A DNA stretch of 64,000 bases from Aldrovandia affinis (GCA_029706075.1 JAINUG010000209.1:1541178-1605177); one strand, 5' to 3'; numbered from the stretch's first letter, positions 1 through 11,310 are shown. Numbers and translations are program-made. The notes: a model not told the origin generated them from the letters alone.

Positions 1-19
1 CATTGCGCATATAAGACCT

Positions 20-93
20 ATGTAATGGAAAGTACTTCAGAAATCAATGGAATGGAATGGAAAGCCAATGTAATGGAAAGTACTTCAGAAATC
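20..93. repeat. Short tandem duplication
   Basis: A 26-bp word beginning ATGTAATGGAAAGTACTTCA occurs at about 20-45 and again at about 68-93, separated by a GGAAT-rich bridge. It is directly visible. No gene or known element is recognised in the rest of 1-410. Confidence 0.7.
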
Positions 94-410
94 CTGAATC
101 AGAAATCGAAAGCTATCGTCCTTTTTTCCAAAACTTTGTTAAGCCGGAGCCGGTAAGCCGAGGGCTTGCCATCTGAGAAATAGTCTAGGCCAAATAAAAT
201 TCTTCATGGCATGAAGGTGGTGTGTTGCATGGTGGCATGTCTGTCCAGCAGACAATGGAGCAGTGCTGCCCCTGTTGGGCCAGGATATGAGAGTCAACTT
301 GGTCAGTCTGAAGATCTATAGAGGTAACATTGAAGAGAACATTACATTCATTTGACAATTTCAATCTAAAATGATCAGATAATCATCAGTATGTATTTAC
401 TTCCTTGATA

Positions 411-440
411 TACAGTCGTGGTCAAAATGATTGGCACCCC
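411..440 (+). repeat. Tc1-like terminal repeat relic
   Basis: The sequence TACAGTCGTGGTCAAAATGA resembles the outer end of fish Tc1-like transposons, which commonly begin CAGT-GTGGTCAAAA. It is joined directly to the L2 fragment that follows. Only the terminus is present, so this is a tentative family call from general knowledge. Confidence 0.35.
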
Positions 441-1056
441 ATTGGCACTGGCTCCCCATCGCAGCACAAATCCGATTCAAATCGCTGTTGCTTGCTTTTC
501 AAGCGGCTAGAGGAACTGCTCCCCCTTACCTCCAGACACTCATCATACCCTACACCCCAGCCAGACCCCTCCGCTCAGCCTCCTCTGGCAAACTGACTGT
601 CCCATCCCTCCGGGTGCCTGGCAGCCGCTCCTCGCAATTTAGCCTCTTCTCTGTCCTGACCCCTCAGTGGTGGAAAGACCTTCCGCAATCGACCAGGACA
701 GCGGAATCACGTGATCTTCCGCAAGAGACTCAAAACCCACCTCTTCAGACTCCACTACCACTGAATCCTGTACATCTACCCAATTGTCATCACCACTGCC
801 TATTTGCTCAACACTTCTTGTATATGTATCCCTGCCTACTCATTTAATAAAAAAAAAAAATAAAAAAATTACCAACCTTTTCCTTCCCAGTGTTACAGGT
901 ATGGTATGCAGCTGCCTACAACAATGTCTATCGCTGTATTACTGCACTGATCTTGTGCGCAAACTATGATTGTTCCTACCATGTATTAATGCACATCTTG
1001 TAAGTCGCTCTGGATAAGAGCGTCTGCTAAATGCTTAAAATGTAAATGTAAATGCA
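440..1056 (+). mobile_element. L2-type LINE, 5'-truncated 3' end
   Basis: The segment matches the last ~620 bp of the larger L2 copy at 7,436-11,560: the end of the reverse transcriptase frame (a cattggcactggctccc… block and a frame ending in the LKTHLF-like stretch), an A-rich interruption near 848-870, then the fish L2 tail CTTGTAAGTCGCTCTGGATA and an AAATGTAAATG-type terminal repeat. The frame is open only in pieces. It is a dead-on-arrival 5'-truncated insertion. Confidence 0.85.
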
Positions 1057-1276
1057 TCCTTGTATTTCATGTAGATGTTCAAAATCTTTTAAAATAATTT
1101 GAAATATAATTTTTGAACGTTAATCTGTTTGATTTACACAGCACACGATCAATCAATAATAATACAATTTAAAAATATATATTTTATGTAGCAAATCGTC
1201 TCACAAACTCATACAAATCCAGAGCCTTAGCGCATTTAGACTCAGTACTAGAACTACTATATTTGTTCATCTATTC
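1057..1276. other. AT-rich stretch, nothing recognised
   Basis: Between the L2 tail and the hAT fragment the sequence is AT-rich. I see no coding frame, repeat structure or RNA gene. Confidence 0.5.
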
Positions 1277-2437
1277 TCAACCATGGTAGAGCACAAGTGA
1301 TTCTTGACTAGCTTGAGAGTTGGAAAAACTCTGCTCACATGTGACACTGCTGATTTTACATAACTGGAACAGCTCAAAGAAAACTTCCTTGTATGGATAC
1401 AAAAAATGCACTAATTCCACCTGACTAGTGGGACTGTCTTTTACACTTGTTACTTGTCTATCCAATAGTCTCCTAGTCTGGTGCAGTTCATGTATAAGAT
1501 CCTCAACATCTGCCCCATAAGCATTTGCCAACAAGAGAATAGCCTCCTCATTGAGAAAGCTGATGCTTGATAGATTTAACACCTGTATGCCTTTCATGAT
1601 CTATGATCTAACAGTTTGATTTGGAGAAACGTCTATTAATTTCACCAATCATGCAATCTATAATAGGGTAATACACTTTAACTTGAAAAGACTCTTTACT
1701 GTCTGGTTTTGTGTACTGTCCAAGAGTGGATGTAACTAGACTACCTTGAAGTTTACTTGTTATCTGTCTTGCTCTTTTGCAGGTGTGCTGGGATGTAGAA
1801 ATGTTGCTACTTTGACATGTGTTGAGTATTTCAACCCACAGCTCATCAAAAGAGGCCTCACTGCGACAGTCTTTGACAGTCTGTTGGAGTGTTTCTGTCA
1901 GCTCAACAGCTTTAGTAAGATCAGGTTCTGTTGACTGGAGCATAAAACCGTAGCACCCAATAGCACCCAAAACCTTTCTGACAATTGCAAGGCATCCAAT
2001 AAAATTCAGATCGATTTGAACCAGTATTGCTCTGGCTTCAACTGCTCTATCTGGGCTGTCTTTGTCTGAAATTTCTTTGAGAAACCGCAAAATAGCAGGC
2101 AACCTATCCATTACATTGTGACAAGCTATATACCTGCAGGCCCATCTTGTATCAGCTGGAGCTCCCTTGGTGCCCCTTCAAACATTTCCTTTTGCACCTC
2201 CAGCCATTTGTCTGACACAAATACAGACAGTCGCTCTAACAAAGAAAAGAAAGTTCTGGCCTCAGGTACAGATTTCACACTCTCCACTATCACCAAGTTT
2301 AAACAGTGTGCACTGCAGTGTACATAAAAGGCATGCTGGGCTACCTCCTTAATTCTGGTTTGCCCACCTGAGTGTCTCCCACTCATAACTGCTGCTCCAT
2401 CATAGCCTTGCCCAAGTAGGTTCTCTTTATACTCCAA
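1277..2437 (-). pseudogene. hAT transposase fragment (ZMYM-like type)
   Basis: Three neighbouring minus-strand frames read as successive parts of one hAT transposase. The N-proximal piece (about 2,126-2,437) has the hAT hallmark GQGYDGAAVMSG followed by HAFYVHCSAHCLNLV, the conserved DGA and H-x-H-x-LNL region of the RNase H-like core. The next piece (1,608-2,111) is the helical insertion domain. The last (1,277-1,597) reaches toward the dimerisation region. Stops and frame changes separate the pieces and both ends are missing. Related fragments lie at 16,845-17,165, 17,515-19,800 and 20,080-23,135. Confidence 0.75.
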
Positions 2438-2449
2438 ATCACGTCTCTA

Positions 2450-2552
2450 GACAGCCTATAATTATTTCTGTTGACCCTGTTTAAAAAAAAGACAAATCTC
2501 CTTGTTAACATGTTTTTAGCCTCTGATCAAGAAAATGAGTTTTGTGCATTTG
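2450..2552 (-). pseudogene. piggyBac C-terminal end remnant (tentative)
   Basis: Read on the minus strand this short stretch gives KTHFLDQRLKTC in the place where piggyBac transposases end in a Cys-rich (C-x2-C … C-x2-C) domain. It would follow GRCGPCKDG from the piece at 6,775-7,018 once the Tc1 element is removed. The match is weak by itself and rests mainly on position. Confidence 0.35.
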
Positions 2553-3179
2553 CAATGCATTTGTATTTGGCCCCCAACACTTTTTTCACATTGAAGAGTC
2601 TCACAGCCTGGGATTTTGATGCATTAAATTGGGATTTTTTTATTTATGATACACACATTCTTCTTTACAGAGTCCCCAAAAAAAAAAAATGTTTTAAGTA
2701 AACTATAACTAAATTTAAATAGCAAAACTGAGATGTCATTTTAAAGTATTCAGCCCCCTGAGTCAATACTTTGTTGAACCACCTCTGGCTTTTATCACAG
2801 CCAGAAGTCTTCTTGGATAAGTCTTATTAGCTTTGCACGCTGTGAGGGAGCAATTTTTGCCCATTCCTCCTTGCAAAATTGCTCAAGCTGTGTCAAGTTG
2901 GATGGGGTGTAGTGATGTACAGCAATTTTTAGTTCTAGGTTGAGATCAGGGGCCTCATTTATAAAAAGTTGCGTAGAAACCATCCTACATTTGATCTAAG
3001 ATAATTTCTGAAATGTGCGTAAGTGTGATTCAGAGAAACTGAACGTACGCACACAAAAAACGTGCGTACGCCACTCCCCCAGATGTGAAATCTCTAAATC
3101 ACAAATGATCTTGAAATTGTGCGAAGCTGAATGGTTTTAGATCTCCGCCTTGTAAACGCCCCTTAATTAATATCATTAA

Positions 3180-3187
3180 CATATAAA
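3180..3187 (+). promoter_or_regulatory. Possible TATA box of Harbinger Myb-like gene
   Basis: ATATAAAG lies 31 bases upstream of the ATG at 3,218, at a plausible core-promoter distance if transcription starts just before the frame. Only spacing and motif support it. Confidence 0.35.
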
Positions 3188-3217
3188 GGAGCTCGAATCA
3201 AAACACAAATCTTGATA

Positions 3218-3589
3218 ATGGCGAGCTGCAAGAAAAATAATTTTAGCCAGGCCGAAATTGAGGTCCTGTTGGCGGAGGTGCAGATGCGTGCAGGGCTGCT
3301 GTTTGGGAGTCTTTCCAGTGGCTTTACCAGTGCAACCAAGTACGTGGCCTGGCAGTCTGTAGCCCAGGCTGTGAACGAGGTGCGGGGGCAGCAAAGGTCC
3401 CTGAAGGACGTAAAGAAAAAGTGGTCTGATTTAAAACTGAGGTCAAAATCTCGAATAACTTGTTCCCTTCTTATTGCGCGGTTGGCGATATCTTCGAGAA
3501 GTGACAGTGATGTCATTCTTCCTCTTGCAAACCACTGCATTATTGGACATTTTATAGCCTACAGATTGACCGAAAAATATGTACATTAA
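3218..3589 (+). CDS. Harbinger Myb/SANT-like DNA-binding protein, truncated
   Basis: From the ATG at 3,218 the frame encodes a trihelix/Myb-like domain: SQAEIEVLLAEVQ begins the first helix, the middle has KYVAWQSVAQAVN, and VKKKWSDLK is the third-helix signature of the Myb-like protein of PIF/Harbinger transposons. In the family this protein recruits the transposase and binds the element ends. After about residue 85 the frame loses resemblance and runs into the L2 insertion, so the C-terminal part is lost. It is probably not functional. Confidence 0.65.
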   Translation: MASCKKNNFSQAEIEVLLAEVQMRAGLLFGSLSSGFTSATKYVAWQSVAQAVNEVRGQQRSLKDVKKKWSDLKLRSKSRITCSLLIARLAISSRSDSDVILPLANHCIIGHFIAYRLTEKYVH

Positions 3590-3932
3590 TACATGTTAGG
3601 AACAATCATAGACTAGTACGCGCAAGAGATCAGTGCAGTAATACAGCAATAGACCATTGCAGGCAGCTGCGTACCATACCTGTAACACTGGGAAGGAAAA
3701 GGTTAGTCCATTTTTAATTTTTTTATGGAGTAAGCAGGGGTATATAGTGTTGAGCAAGTAGGCAGTGGTGATGACAATTAGCTAGATGTACAGAATTCAG
3801 TGGTAGTGGAGTCTGAAAAGGTGGGTTTTGAGTCTCTTGCGGAAGATAGCAAGGGATTCCGCGGTCCTGACCGATTGCGGAAGGTAGTTCCACCAGCGAG
3901 GGGTCAGGACAGGGAAGAGACGAGACCGCGAA
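3590..3932 (-). mobile_element. L2 LINE 3' fragment inside Harbinger
   Basis: The reverse strand matches the L2 3' region: the LRTAES-like end of the reverse transcriptase (frame RQSVRTAESLAIFR read here), the T/A-rich run, and the CTGCAATGGTCTATTGCTGT-type 3' UTR. The final tail (CGCTCTGGATAAGAG) is absent, so it is truncated at both ends. Harbinger sequence resumes near 3,933. Confidence 0.75.
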
Positions 3933-4119
3933 TACCTGCAGTACTCCAACATTGCCACAAGGAAACGTGCGTATGCCAAGTTGAAACCTGACGTGGAGGT
4001 GCTGAGTACTTTTCCACGTCAAAGACCGTTTTTATCAATCTGAACTTTGGCGTGGGTTTGAGCGTACGCACGTTCTAAGATCAAATCTGTGCATAAGCAT
4101 GTTTTATAAATGAGGCCCC

Positions 4120-4800
4120 AGCTTCCTACCCAGTTTGAGCTTTTTGGCAGAGGGGCGCAGGTTTTTGTCCAGGATGTCTCTATATTGTACACTATTCATT
4201 TTTCCATCAATCCTGACAAGATTGCCAGTCTCTGCTGATGAAGCATCCCCACAATATGATGCTACCACTGCCGTACTTAACGGGGCTTTGCACCACACAT
4301 ACTGCTTAGCATTTAAGCCAAAAAGTTCAACTTTAGTCTCATCAGACCACAATATATTTTGCCACATTTCTGCAGTATCTCCTAAGTGATGTTTTGCTAA
4401 TTCTTTGCGGTCCAGAATATGGTTTCTTTTCAACAACGGCTTCCTCCTTGCCACTCTCCCATAGAAGCCCTTTTTGTGGAATGACTTGGAGGTTGTTGAT
4501 CATGTACATCTTCTCCAATTGCAGCCACTGACTTCTGTAACTCATTCAGGGTTACAGTTGGGTTCAAAGTAGCTAACCTAAGAAGTCCCCTTGTCATCCG
4601 GCAACTGAGTTTGGTAGGACGTCCGGATCTAGGCAGTGTGGTGGTAGTTTCATATTTCTTCCAGTACAATGGACTGCACGGTGCTCCGAGGGATGTTCAA
4701 AGCATTTTGATTTTTTTTAACCTTCCCCAGATCTGTGCTTCTCTATAATAATATCCCTCACTTGCTTAGAATGCTCTTTGGTCTTCATTTTAAATTTTTT
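4120..4800 (-). pseudogene. Tc1-like transposase remnant
   Basis: On the minus strand successive frames show the Tc1 paired-like N-terminus (TTTLPRSGRPTKLS, the GRPRK linker region) and then the catalytic domain with WQNILWSDETKVELFG, the second-Asp block of DD34E transposases, and CGDASSAETGNLVRIDGKMN-type sequence. Stops and frame changes are frequent. The rest of the catalytic domain was displaced by the Harbinger insertion. The protein would cut and paste the element by recognising its inverted repeats; this copy cannot. Confidence 0.75.
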
Positions 4801-4892
4801 CTTGCGGCCTCCAGACAAGATGGTGGGACCTTGCAGAGAGAGGGACATTTATCCTCAAAGATTAATTTAAAGCAGGTGATTTACTAATGATT

Positions 4893-6507
4893 AATCAAAT
4901 CAAATCAACTGTATTTGTATAGCGCTTTTCACAAATGAATTGTCACAAAACGCTTAACAGAAGGGGAACCCAGGCCTAGACCCCCCCAAAAGCAAGCCTA
5001 AAGGCAACAGTGGCAAGGAAAAACTCCCTTGATAGGGAGAAACCTTGGGAGGAACCAGACTAAAAGGGAGGGAGCCATCCTCTTCTGGTCGGCACAGGGT
5101 GTATCCAAAAAAGACCGTATCATGGTCAGTCCAAGGTGACTCCTGAGTTAGGTAGTCAGTGGCAGGGGCTAAACCATGTGAAGGGGGTCCAGATCCAGGG
5201 ACTGGGGTAGGCGTGGGGGTGAGGGTTGATGGGGGCAGCTCACACTTCTTGCAGGATCTAGGGTTCGGGGGCGAGTGCGAGGCAGAGAAGGAAGAGAACA
5301 TGCAGTCAGAGAAAACATGCTATAGCCAGTAGCATTATGTGAGAGCAGGGGAGCAAAAAGCATAGAAATGCGCAGATAGCCAGGTGTAGCATTATATTAG
5401 GAGAGGGTCAGAGAATACACGCAGGGGAGCAATCAAGGATAACCAGCCTAACAGTGGTGGTCAAATTGAGGAGGTGACAGTATGGAAAGTTTCTCACCCA
5501 TAAGACACAGGGCACGGTCTCCATCTCCACCTAGACTACGTTTGGCAGTAGGCTAGGCTGAAAATATATGTTTTTAATCTAAACTTATTGAAACTGTGAG
5601 AATCCCTAACATGCTTTGTTAAACAGAGAATAAAGAGAAGGCTCTACCACCACCAAAATCCTAGGGAGTAACACCTTGTGAACTCAAGGGATAACCAGCC
5701 TAATACAAGTGGCTTTGGTCAGTAGTACTTTATAATCCGCCCGATATTTAACAGGAAGGAGGTGACAAAGTAATGTGCTCAATCTTCTTAGATCTAGTCA
5801 AAATACGTGCCGCTGTATTCCGTACTAGTTGACTCTTAAGAGAGGTACTAGAGCAGCCAGATAAGGCATTACAATAGTCTAGCCTTGATGCGACAAAAGC
5901 ATGCATAAAAGTTTTTGCATCCTCTAATGATAGAAAGTGCCTAATTTTAGCTATGTTTCTTAGGTGAAAGAAAGCCACTCTGGAAGTGTTTTTAATATGA
6001 ACATCAAATGTAAGATCCTGATCAATAATAAAACCAAAGTTCTTGACCGTTATACTTGATGCATCCAGGCAATCACTTGCATTTAACTGCAGATCCAACT
6101 TGTTCTTTAATTTTTTGGGGCCCAAGACCATCATCTCTGAATTCAAAGCAGGGAATTTACTGTCATCCAATTCTTTATATCAGAGATGCAAACCTCTAAC
6201 TGGGTGAGTTGAAGTATTTCACCTGGTTTCATTGATATGTACAGTTGTGTATCATCTGCATAGCAATGGAAATTCACACCATGTTTAAGAATAACATTAC
6301 CCAGTGGTAGCAAGTATAATGAGAACAGTAATGGCCCCAGCGCTGAGCCTTGTGGAATACCATATTTAAACTGAGAGTAGTCAGAGAACTCTTGATCTAA
6401 TTGCACAAATTGAAACCTGTCTGATAGGTATGATTTAAACCATGAGAGTGCCCCTCCATGCAAACCAACCAGGTTTTCTAGCCTGTAAATTACACAGGTG
6501 GAATCCA
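4893..6507 (-). mobile_element. L2-like LINE, 5'-truncated, reverse
   Basis: Minus-strand frames at 6,143-6,508 and 5,748-6,170 encode the palm and thumb of a CR1/L2-group reverse transcriptase: YGIPQGSALGPLLFSLYLLP and [12 protein letters not shown] (the catalytic YADD), then RLDYCNALLSG-like sequence. The 3' UTR (about 4,930-5,740) contains the widespread fish motif read in reverse as a GCGCTATACAAATA-type sequence. The element ends in a (TTTGA)n tail at about 4,893-4,915. The 5' half is absent. It interrupts the Tc1-like element. Confidence 0.75.
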
Positions 6508-6774
6508 TTAAATTATTGTGTAAATTTTAGCAAATTTAGGCTAGCTATCATAAAAGGGTATGAATACTTTATTTATGTGATAATGTTTGTTATTCATTTT
6601 TAGTAAATTGTTGAAAATTCTGGATTTTTTTATTTTAGGTTGGCTTGATGCAAAAGGCTTTGAAGATCAGTAGGAGAAAATACCATTTGAATTTATTTCA
6701 AATTCAGCATCTGAGACAAGAAAATGTGAAAATGTGGGGGCCAGATACTTTTTCAAGGCACTGTATATCCATCC

Positions 6775-7018
6775 TTGCAGGGCCCACAGCGGCCTCCTTT
6801 TTCTACCTTCATTGGCAAGTGTCCCATATTATCCCTGTGGATATCAAGAGGGGGAGCATTGCAGACCATCTTAAGGGGCATCTTTTTCACACTGGGGCTT
6901 AGTGCTCTTGCTTCATCCATGGATGGTCTGCCTCTTGTTGGGGTATTGATTTGGATGAGAGAGGTTGCCAGCTGTGCCTGGAAGTGTCTCCTTTTCATGA
7001 CTTCCTTTTTAGGGAATT
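6775..7018 (-). pseudogene. piggyBac transposase, C-terminal piece
   Basis: The minus-strand frame reads MKRRHFQAQLATSLIQ, then TRGRPSMDE, then LDIHRDNMGHLPM and RCGPCKDG. This is the order found near the C-terminus of PGBD4-like piggyBac transposases (LRHFQ…L, GRPS, D-x-H-x-GHWP, then a Cys-rich end). It is cut on one side by the Tc1-like end (6,772) and on the other by an L2 fragment. Confidence 0.65.
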
Positions 7019-7019
7019 C

Positions 7020-7345
7020 CAGACACTCATCAGCCAGACCCACCTCCTCGGCAAACTAACTCAAACCCACCATTGATCGCCTCTTCTCCTATTCACCATC
7101 TGGAATGATCTTCTGCAATTGAATCATCATCACCATTGCCAACATGCCAATTTAATACTGCATGTTTTCCTTTTCCTTCTCTGGGGTAACCGGTGTGGTA
7201 TGCAGCTGCCAACAATGATGTCTATCGCTCTATTACTGCACTGACCTCTTGCGGGAACAATAATTGATCATACCATGCATTAATGCACATCTTGTAAGTC
7301 GCTCTGGATAAGAGCGTCTGCTAAATGCTGAAAATGTAAAAATGC
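7020..7345 (+). mobile_element. L2 LINE 3' fragment with internal deletions
   Basis: Short matches to the L2 3' end (CCAGACACTCATCA, the TGGAATGATCTTCTGCAATT block, the GGTATGCAGCTGCC 3' UTR) lead into an intact tail CTTGTAAGTCGCTCTGGATA and an AAATGCAAATG-type end. It separates two parts of the piggyBac frame. Confidence 0.75.
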
Positions 7346-7435
7346 AAATGTTAGGATATGCAGGGTTTTACAGTCACGCCTGTATTGCAGCCAAGTATTG
7401 ACCACTCCAGTACCAACGTGTGGACCTAATGTGGA
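7346..7435 (-). pseudogene. piggyBac transposase, short core piece
   Basis: Read on the minus strand the stretch encodes GVVNTWLQYRRDCKTL, which matches the conserved V-N-A-W-x-x-Y-R-R-D-C motif of piggyBac transposases. It lies exactly between two L2 insertions, in the order expected for the split frame. It is too short to be called without that context. Confidence 0.6.
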
Positions 7436-7440
7436 ACTCA

Positions 7441-8170
7441 GTGTGCATTCGTACTCTGGCTAGTACTGTCTTTGTCGCGTATCAGTAAGTGTACTTTTCC
7501 GGCGTTAGATTTTGTTTGTTTAGCTTCTGTGGTCGTATCCTGTCCCATCGGGTAGAATTGGCACTTAATTGCTACTTTGCTTTTGTAACTAGCTGGCTAT
7601 TGTGCCGCTAATGTCCAGCAGTTATTAGTTATTAGATTATATATATATAATAGTTTTATTTCAAAGCTGATTGCGACTCAGTTGTTTTTGAATCGGTCTT
7701 ATTGTATCAGACCGTGTTTGTAGTTGAGCGTTAATTCTTTAGTAGCGGAAGAAAGCTAAGTTGTTAATTACTGTGCTTTGTTATCAGGTAGGATTTAAGC
7801 GTGCTCAGCCAGAACTCAGGCAGTGTGCATTCGTACTCTGGCTAGTACTGTCTTTGTCGCGTATCAGTAAGTGTACTTTTCCGGCGTTAGATTTTGTTTG
7901 TTTAGCTTCTGTGGTCGTATCCTGTCCCATTGGGTAGAATTGGCACTTAATTGCTACTTTGCTTTTGTAACTAGCTGGCTATTGTGCCGCTAATGTCCAG
8001 CAGTTATTAGTTATTAGATTATATATATATATAATAGTTTTATTTCAAAGCTGATTGCGACTCAGCTGTTTTGAATCGGTCTTATTGTATCAGACCGTGT
8101 TTGTAGTTGAGCGTTAATTCTTTAGTAGCGAAGAAAGCTAAGTTGTTAATTACTGTGCTTTGTTATCAGG
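7441..8170 (+). repeat. Tandem 382-bp units at L2 5' end
   Basis: The block beginning GTGTGCATTCGTACTCTGGC at 7,441 restarts at 7,823 and is nearly identical through TGTGCTTTGTTATCAGG (about 7,788 and 8,170). Copies differ by a few substitutions and in the length of an internal (AT)n run. The position at the 5' end of a LINE is like the promoter monomers known in some L1 families. A promoter role here is inference. Confidence 0.9.
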
Positions 8171-8522
8171 TGGCACTCGCCACTTAGTGCCTAGCATTAC
8201 TCGGCTATATTAGCAGCCATAGCTGTGGATAGCGGCAGCTTTCGCGGCAGCCTCCCCGTCCTAGCCTCCCGGACGAAGCTCACCGGACGGATGGAGGGTC
8301 TACCTGCAGGAGTCCACCGAGGGGCCAGCTAGGGAGTGCTCGCCGCACGGTGAGCATCATAGTTTTGTATCTCCCTATTGTACTACCTCTGCATCTAACA
8401 CTACATGCTTCCTCCCTATCCCAGTCCATGTCTCCTCTTCTAGACTGCCTAGAAGGAGAGATTCTACCCACACCCGTAATCTGACCAACCTCATCCACCC
8501 TCCTAGATCTCCCGGTGTTGAC

Positions 8523-9310
8523 GTGGTGGTAGCAGGCGGACTATGGAACTGCCAGTCCGCTGTCCGGAAGGCCGATTTCATCTCGGCCCAGGCCTCACTA
8601 CTCTCCCTGCAGTTCCTGGCGCTCACGGAGACGTGGATCACTCCCACAGAACACGGCCACCCCTGCTGCTCTCTCCGCTGCCTACACCTTCTCCCACACT
8701 CCACGACCCTCAGGTAGAGGTGGAGGGACAGGTATACTGATCTCCCCCTGTGGAGATTTGGTATTGTTCTTCTTCCTCACTTCTCACCCCTCCTTTGAAT
8801 TTCATGCTGTCACTGTCACTGTTCCATGCAAACTGCACATCATTGTTCTTTATCGCCCTCCAGGTCCACTGGGAGTTTCCTAGACGAGATGGATGCCCTA
8901 CTCAGTGCCTTCCTGAGGACGGCACTCCCGTCTTACTCCTCGGGACTTCAACCTGCAGCTAGAGACCTCCCAGGCCTCTGCATTCCTCCCCCTGCTTCAG
9001 TCCTTTGACTTCACCATGGCTGAATCCCCATCCACCCACAAGGCCGGTAACCAACTGGACCTGGCCTTCACCAGGAACTGCGCCTCACCCAACATTACGG
9101 TATCGCCTCTACATGTGTCCGACCATTCCTTTCTGTCTTTCTCCCTCCCCTCCCCTCTGTCCCTAAACCATCTTCACCTGCTCCCACTGTCCTTGTCCGT
9201 CGCAACCTCCGCTCTCTCTCACCCGCTGCCCTGTCAGCTACTGTCCTATCTTCCCTTCCCCCTACTGATGCCTTCTCTCAGCTACCTGCTGAAGTAGCAT
9301 CATCCACCCT
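8523..9310 (+). pseudogene. L2 endonuclease (APE-like) region, broken
   Basis: Across several frames the segment encodes the AP-endonuclease-like domain of L2: LALTETWITP (the E-T-W block), IVLYRPP-like sequence, a GDFN-type region near 8,940, and AESPSTHKAGNQLDLAFT followed by SPLHVSDHSFLSFSL, with the S-D-H catalytic motif. Reading switches frame repeatedly between about 8,700 and 9,020, so the protein cannot be made. The enzyme normally nicks target DNA to prime reverse transcription. Confidence 0.8.
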
Positions 9311-9849
9311 ACTCTCCTCTCTCTCCTCCTCCTTTGACTTACTCTGTCCTCTATCAGCTAAACCCGCTCGTCTCCGCCCCCCCGCCCCCTGGCTAACCGA
9401 TTCCATTCGGGCTAACTGACTGAAGCTGCGGCAGAAAGGAAATGGAGAAAATCCAAATCCCTGTAGCTCTGTCAGACTTCCACTCACTCCTGGCTTCCTT
9501 CTCCGCTAACCTCTCCTCTGCTAAGTCTGCATTTTCCTTTCTAAGATTCAATCTTCTGTTTCCAACCCACGTAAACTCTATGCTACGTTTTCCTCTCTCC
9601 TCACCCCTCCTCCTCCCCCACCCCCTCCTCTATAACCGCTGATGACTTCTCATCCTTCTTTCACGCGAGAAGGTTGAGGTCATTCGCAACTCCCTTCCCC
9701 TACGTCTCCCTCTCCCATCCCCGCTACCCAAACCTCCCACCTCTCTGTCCTCCTTCTCACCCCTCCTGACTCGGACATCCTTCAACTCGTTCTTTCCCAC
9801 CGTCCCACCACCTGCCCTCTTGATCCCATTCCTTCCCCCTCTTCCAGTC

Positions 9850-11310
9850 CATTGCTATGGACATCCTCCCCTTTGTCTCTAATGTCATTAACTCCTCTCT
9901 TTCCTCTGGCTCTGTCCCCTCCTCCCTCAAATGTGCTCAGGTTGTCCCCCTCCTCAAAAACCCTCTCTGAATCCTGCTGTCATCTCTAACTACCGACCTG
10001 TCTCTCTCCTCCCTTTCCTCTCCAAAACGTTAGAGCGGGCTGTCTATAATCAACTGTCTGCTCATCTCTTACAGAACGACCTGCTTGATCCCAACCAATC
10101 TGGGTTCAGAGCAGGCCACTCCCCACAGAGACTGCTCTCCTTGCGGTCACTGAGGCTCTTCACGTCGCTAAGTCCCGATCCCTTAGCTCCGTCCTCCTCC
10201 TCCTCGACCTGTCGGCGGCGTTCGACACCGTGGACCACCGGATCCTGCTCTCATCTCTCGTCGAGATGGGAATCTCTGGATCTGTGCTGACATGGTTTGA
10301 GTCCTACCTGGCTGACCGGTCCTACCAGGTGGCCTGGAGAGGATCCTCTCCTCTCCCCGCACCCTCTCTACCGGTGTCCCGCAGGGCTCGGTGCTAGGCC
10401 CTGTCCTATTTTCTCTGTACACCAAGTCACTTGGCTCTGTTATTTCTGCTCATGGTTTTTCCTATCACTGTTATGCTGATGACACCCAACTGTTTCTCTC
10501 CTTCCCTCCATCTGATACCCAGGTCCCGGCTCGGATCTCTGCATGCCTGGCTGACATCTCCGCATGGATGTCCACCCACCACCTGAAGCTGAACCTGGGG
10601 AAGACAGAGCTGCTCTTCCTCCCAGCGAAGAGCTCCCCGATGATTGATCGTCAATCACCGTGGAAGGCTCCATAGTGTCTCCGTCCCAGTCTGCCAGGAG
10701 TCTTGGGGTAACCCTGGACAACCAGCTGTGCTTCTCGAGCCATATTGCAGCGATCACTTGGACCTGCGTTTCTCCCTCCACAACATCCGGAGGATCCGAC
10801 CGTTCCTCACCAAGAGGCCACCCAACTCCTGGTCCAGGCCCTGGTGATCTCACGTCTGGACTACTGCAATTCCTTGCTGGCAGGCCGTCCGGCCTGTGCC
10901 ATCAAGCCACTGCAACTAGTCCAGAACGCTGCTGCGCCTGGTGTTCAACCAGCCGGTTCACCCACGTCACCCTCTACTCTCCTCTCTGCATTGGCTCCCA
11001 TCGCAGCACGCATCAGATTCAAGTCACTGGTGCTTGCTTTTCAAGCGGCCAGAGGTACTGCTCCCCATACCTCCAGTCACTCATCACGCCCTACACCCCG
11101 CCCAGACCCCTCCGCTCCGCCTCCGCTGGCAGACTGACTGCCCCATCCCTCCGGACGCCTGGCAGCCGCTCGTCGCGGTCTCGCCTCTTCTCTGTCCTGG
11201 TCCCTCGTTGGTGGAACGACCTCCCGCAATCGGTCAGGACTGCGGAATCACTTCCAATCTTCCGCAAGAGACTCAAAACCCATCTCTTCAGACTCCACTT
11301 CCACTGAACA
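9850..11310 (+). pseudogene. L2 reverse transcriptase region, broken
   Basis: The frames contain ISNYRPVSLLPFLSKTLERA (the entry block), NQSGFRAGHSP, a D-L-S-A-A-F-D-T-V-D region near 10,215, VPQGSVLG-type sequence near 10,380, and [13 protein letters not shown] with the catalytic YADD. The thumb has SRLDYCNSLLAG near 10,853-10,890, and the frame ends SLPIFRKRLKTHLFRLHF at about 11,307. Several one-base shifts divide it. This is the enzyme that copies L2 RNA and, in trans, RNAs with the same tail. Confidence 0.85.

Larger units (their letters stand above)
2950..4118 (+). mobile_element. PIF/Harbinger transposon
   Basis: The element starts GGGCCTCATTTATAAAA and ends with its inverse, a 17-bp perfect terminal inverted repeat, flanked by the 3-bp duplication CAG (2,947-2,949 and 4,119-4,121). 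Both features fit PIF/Harbinger elements. Inside is a Myb/SANT-like frame (3,218-3,589), the accessory DNA-binding protein of this superfamily. No full transposase frame is visible; an L2 fragment occupies 3,590-3,932 where more of the element would be expected. It sits inside the Tc1-like element. Confidence 0.85.
2553..6772 (-). mobile_element. Tc1-like transposon carrying two nested elements
   Basis: The left end reads CAATGCATTTGTATTTGGCC. The right end, inverted, gives CAGTGCCTTGAAAAAGTATC followed by TGGCCCCCACA, so the two are degraded terminal inverted repeats of a fish Tc1-like element. Between them, on the minus strand, lies a decayed DDE transposase (see 4,120-4,800). A Harbinger element (2,950-4,118) and a reverse LINE (about 4,893-6,507) are inserted in it. 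Right of 6,772 the piggyBac C-terminal region resumes. Confidence 0.75.
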
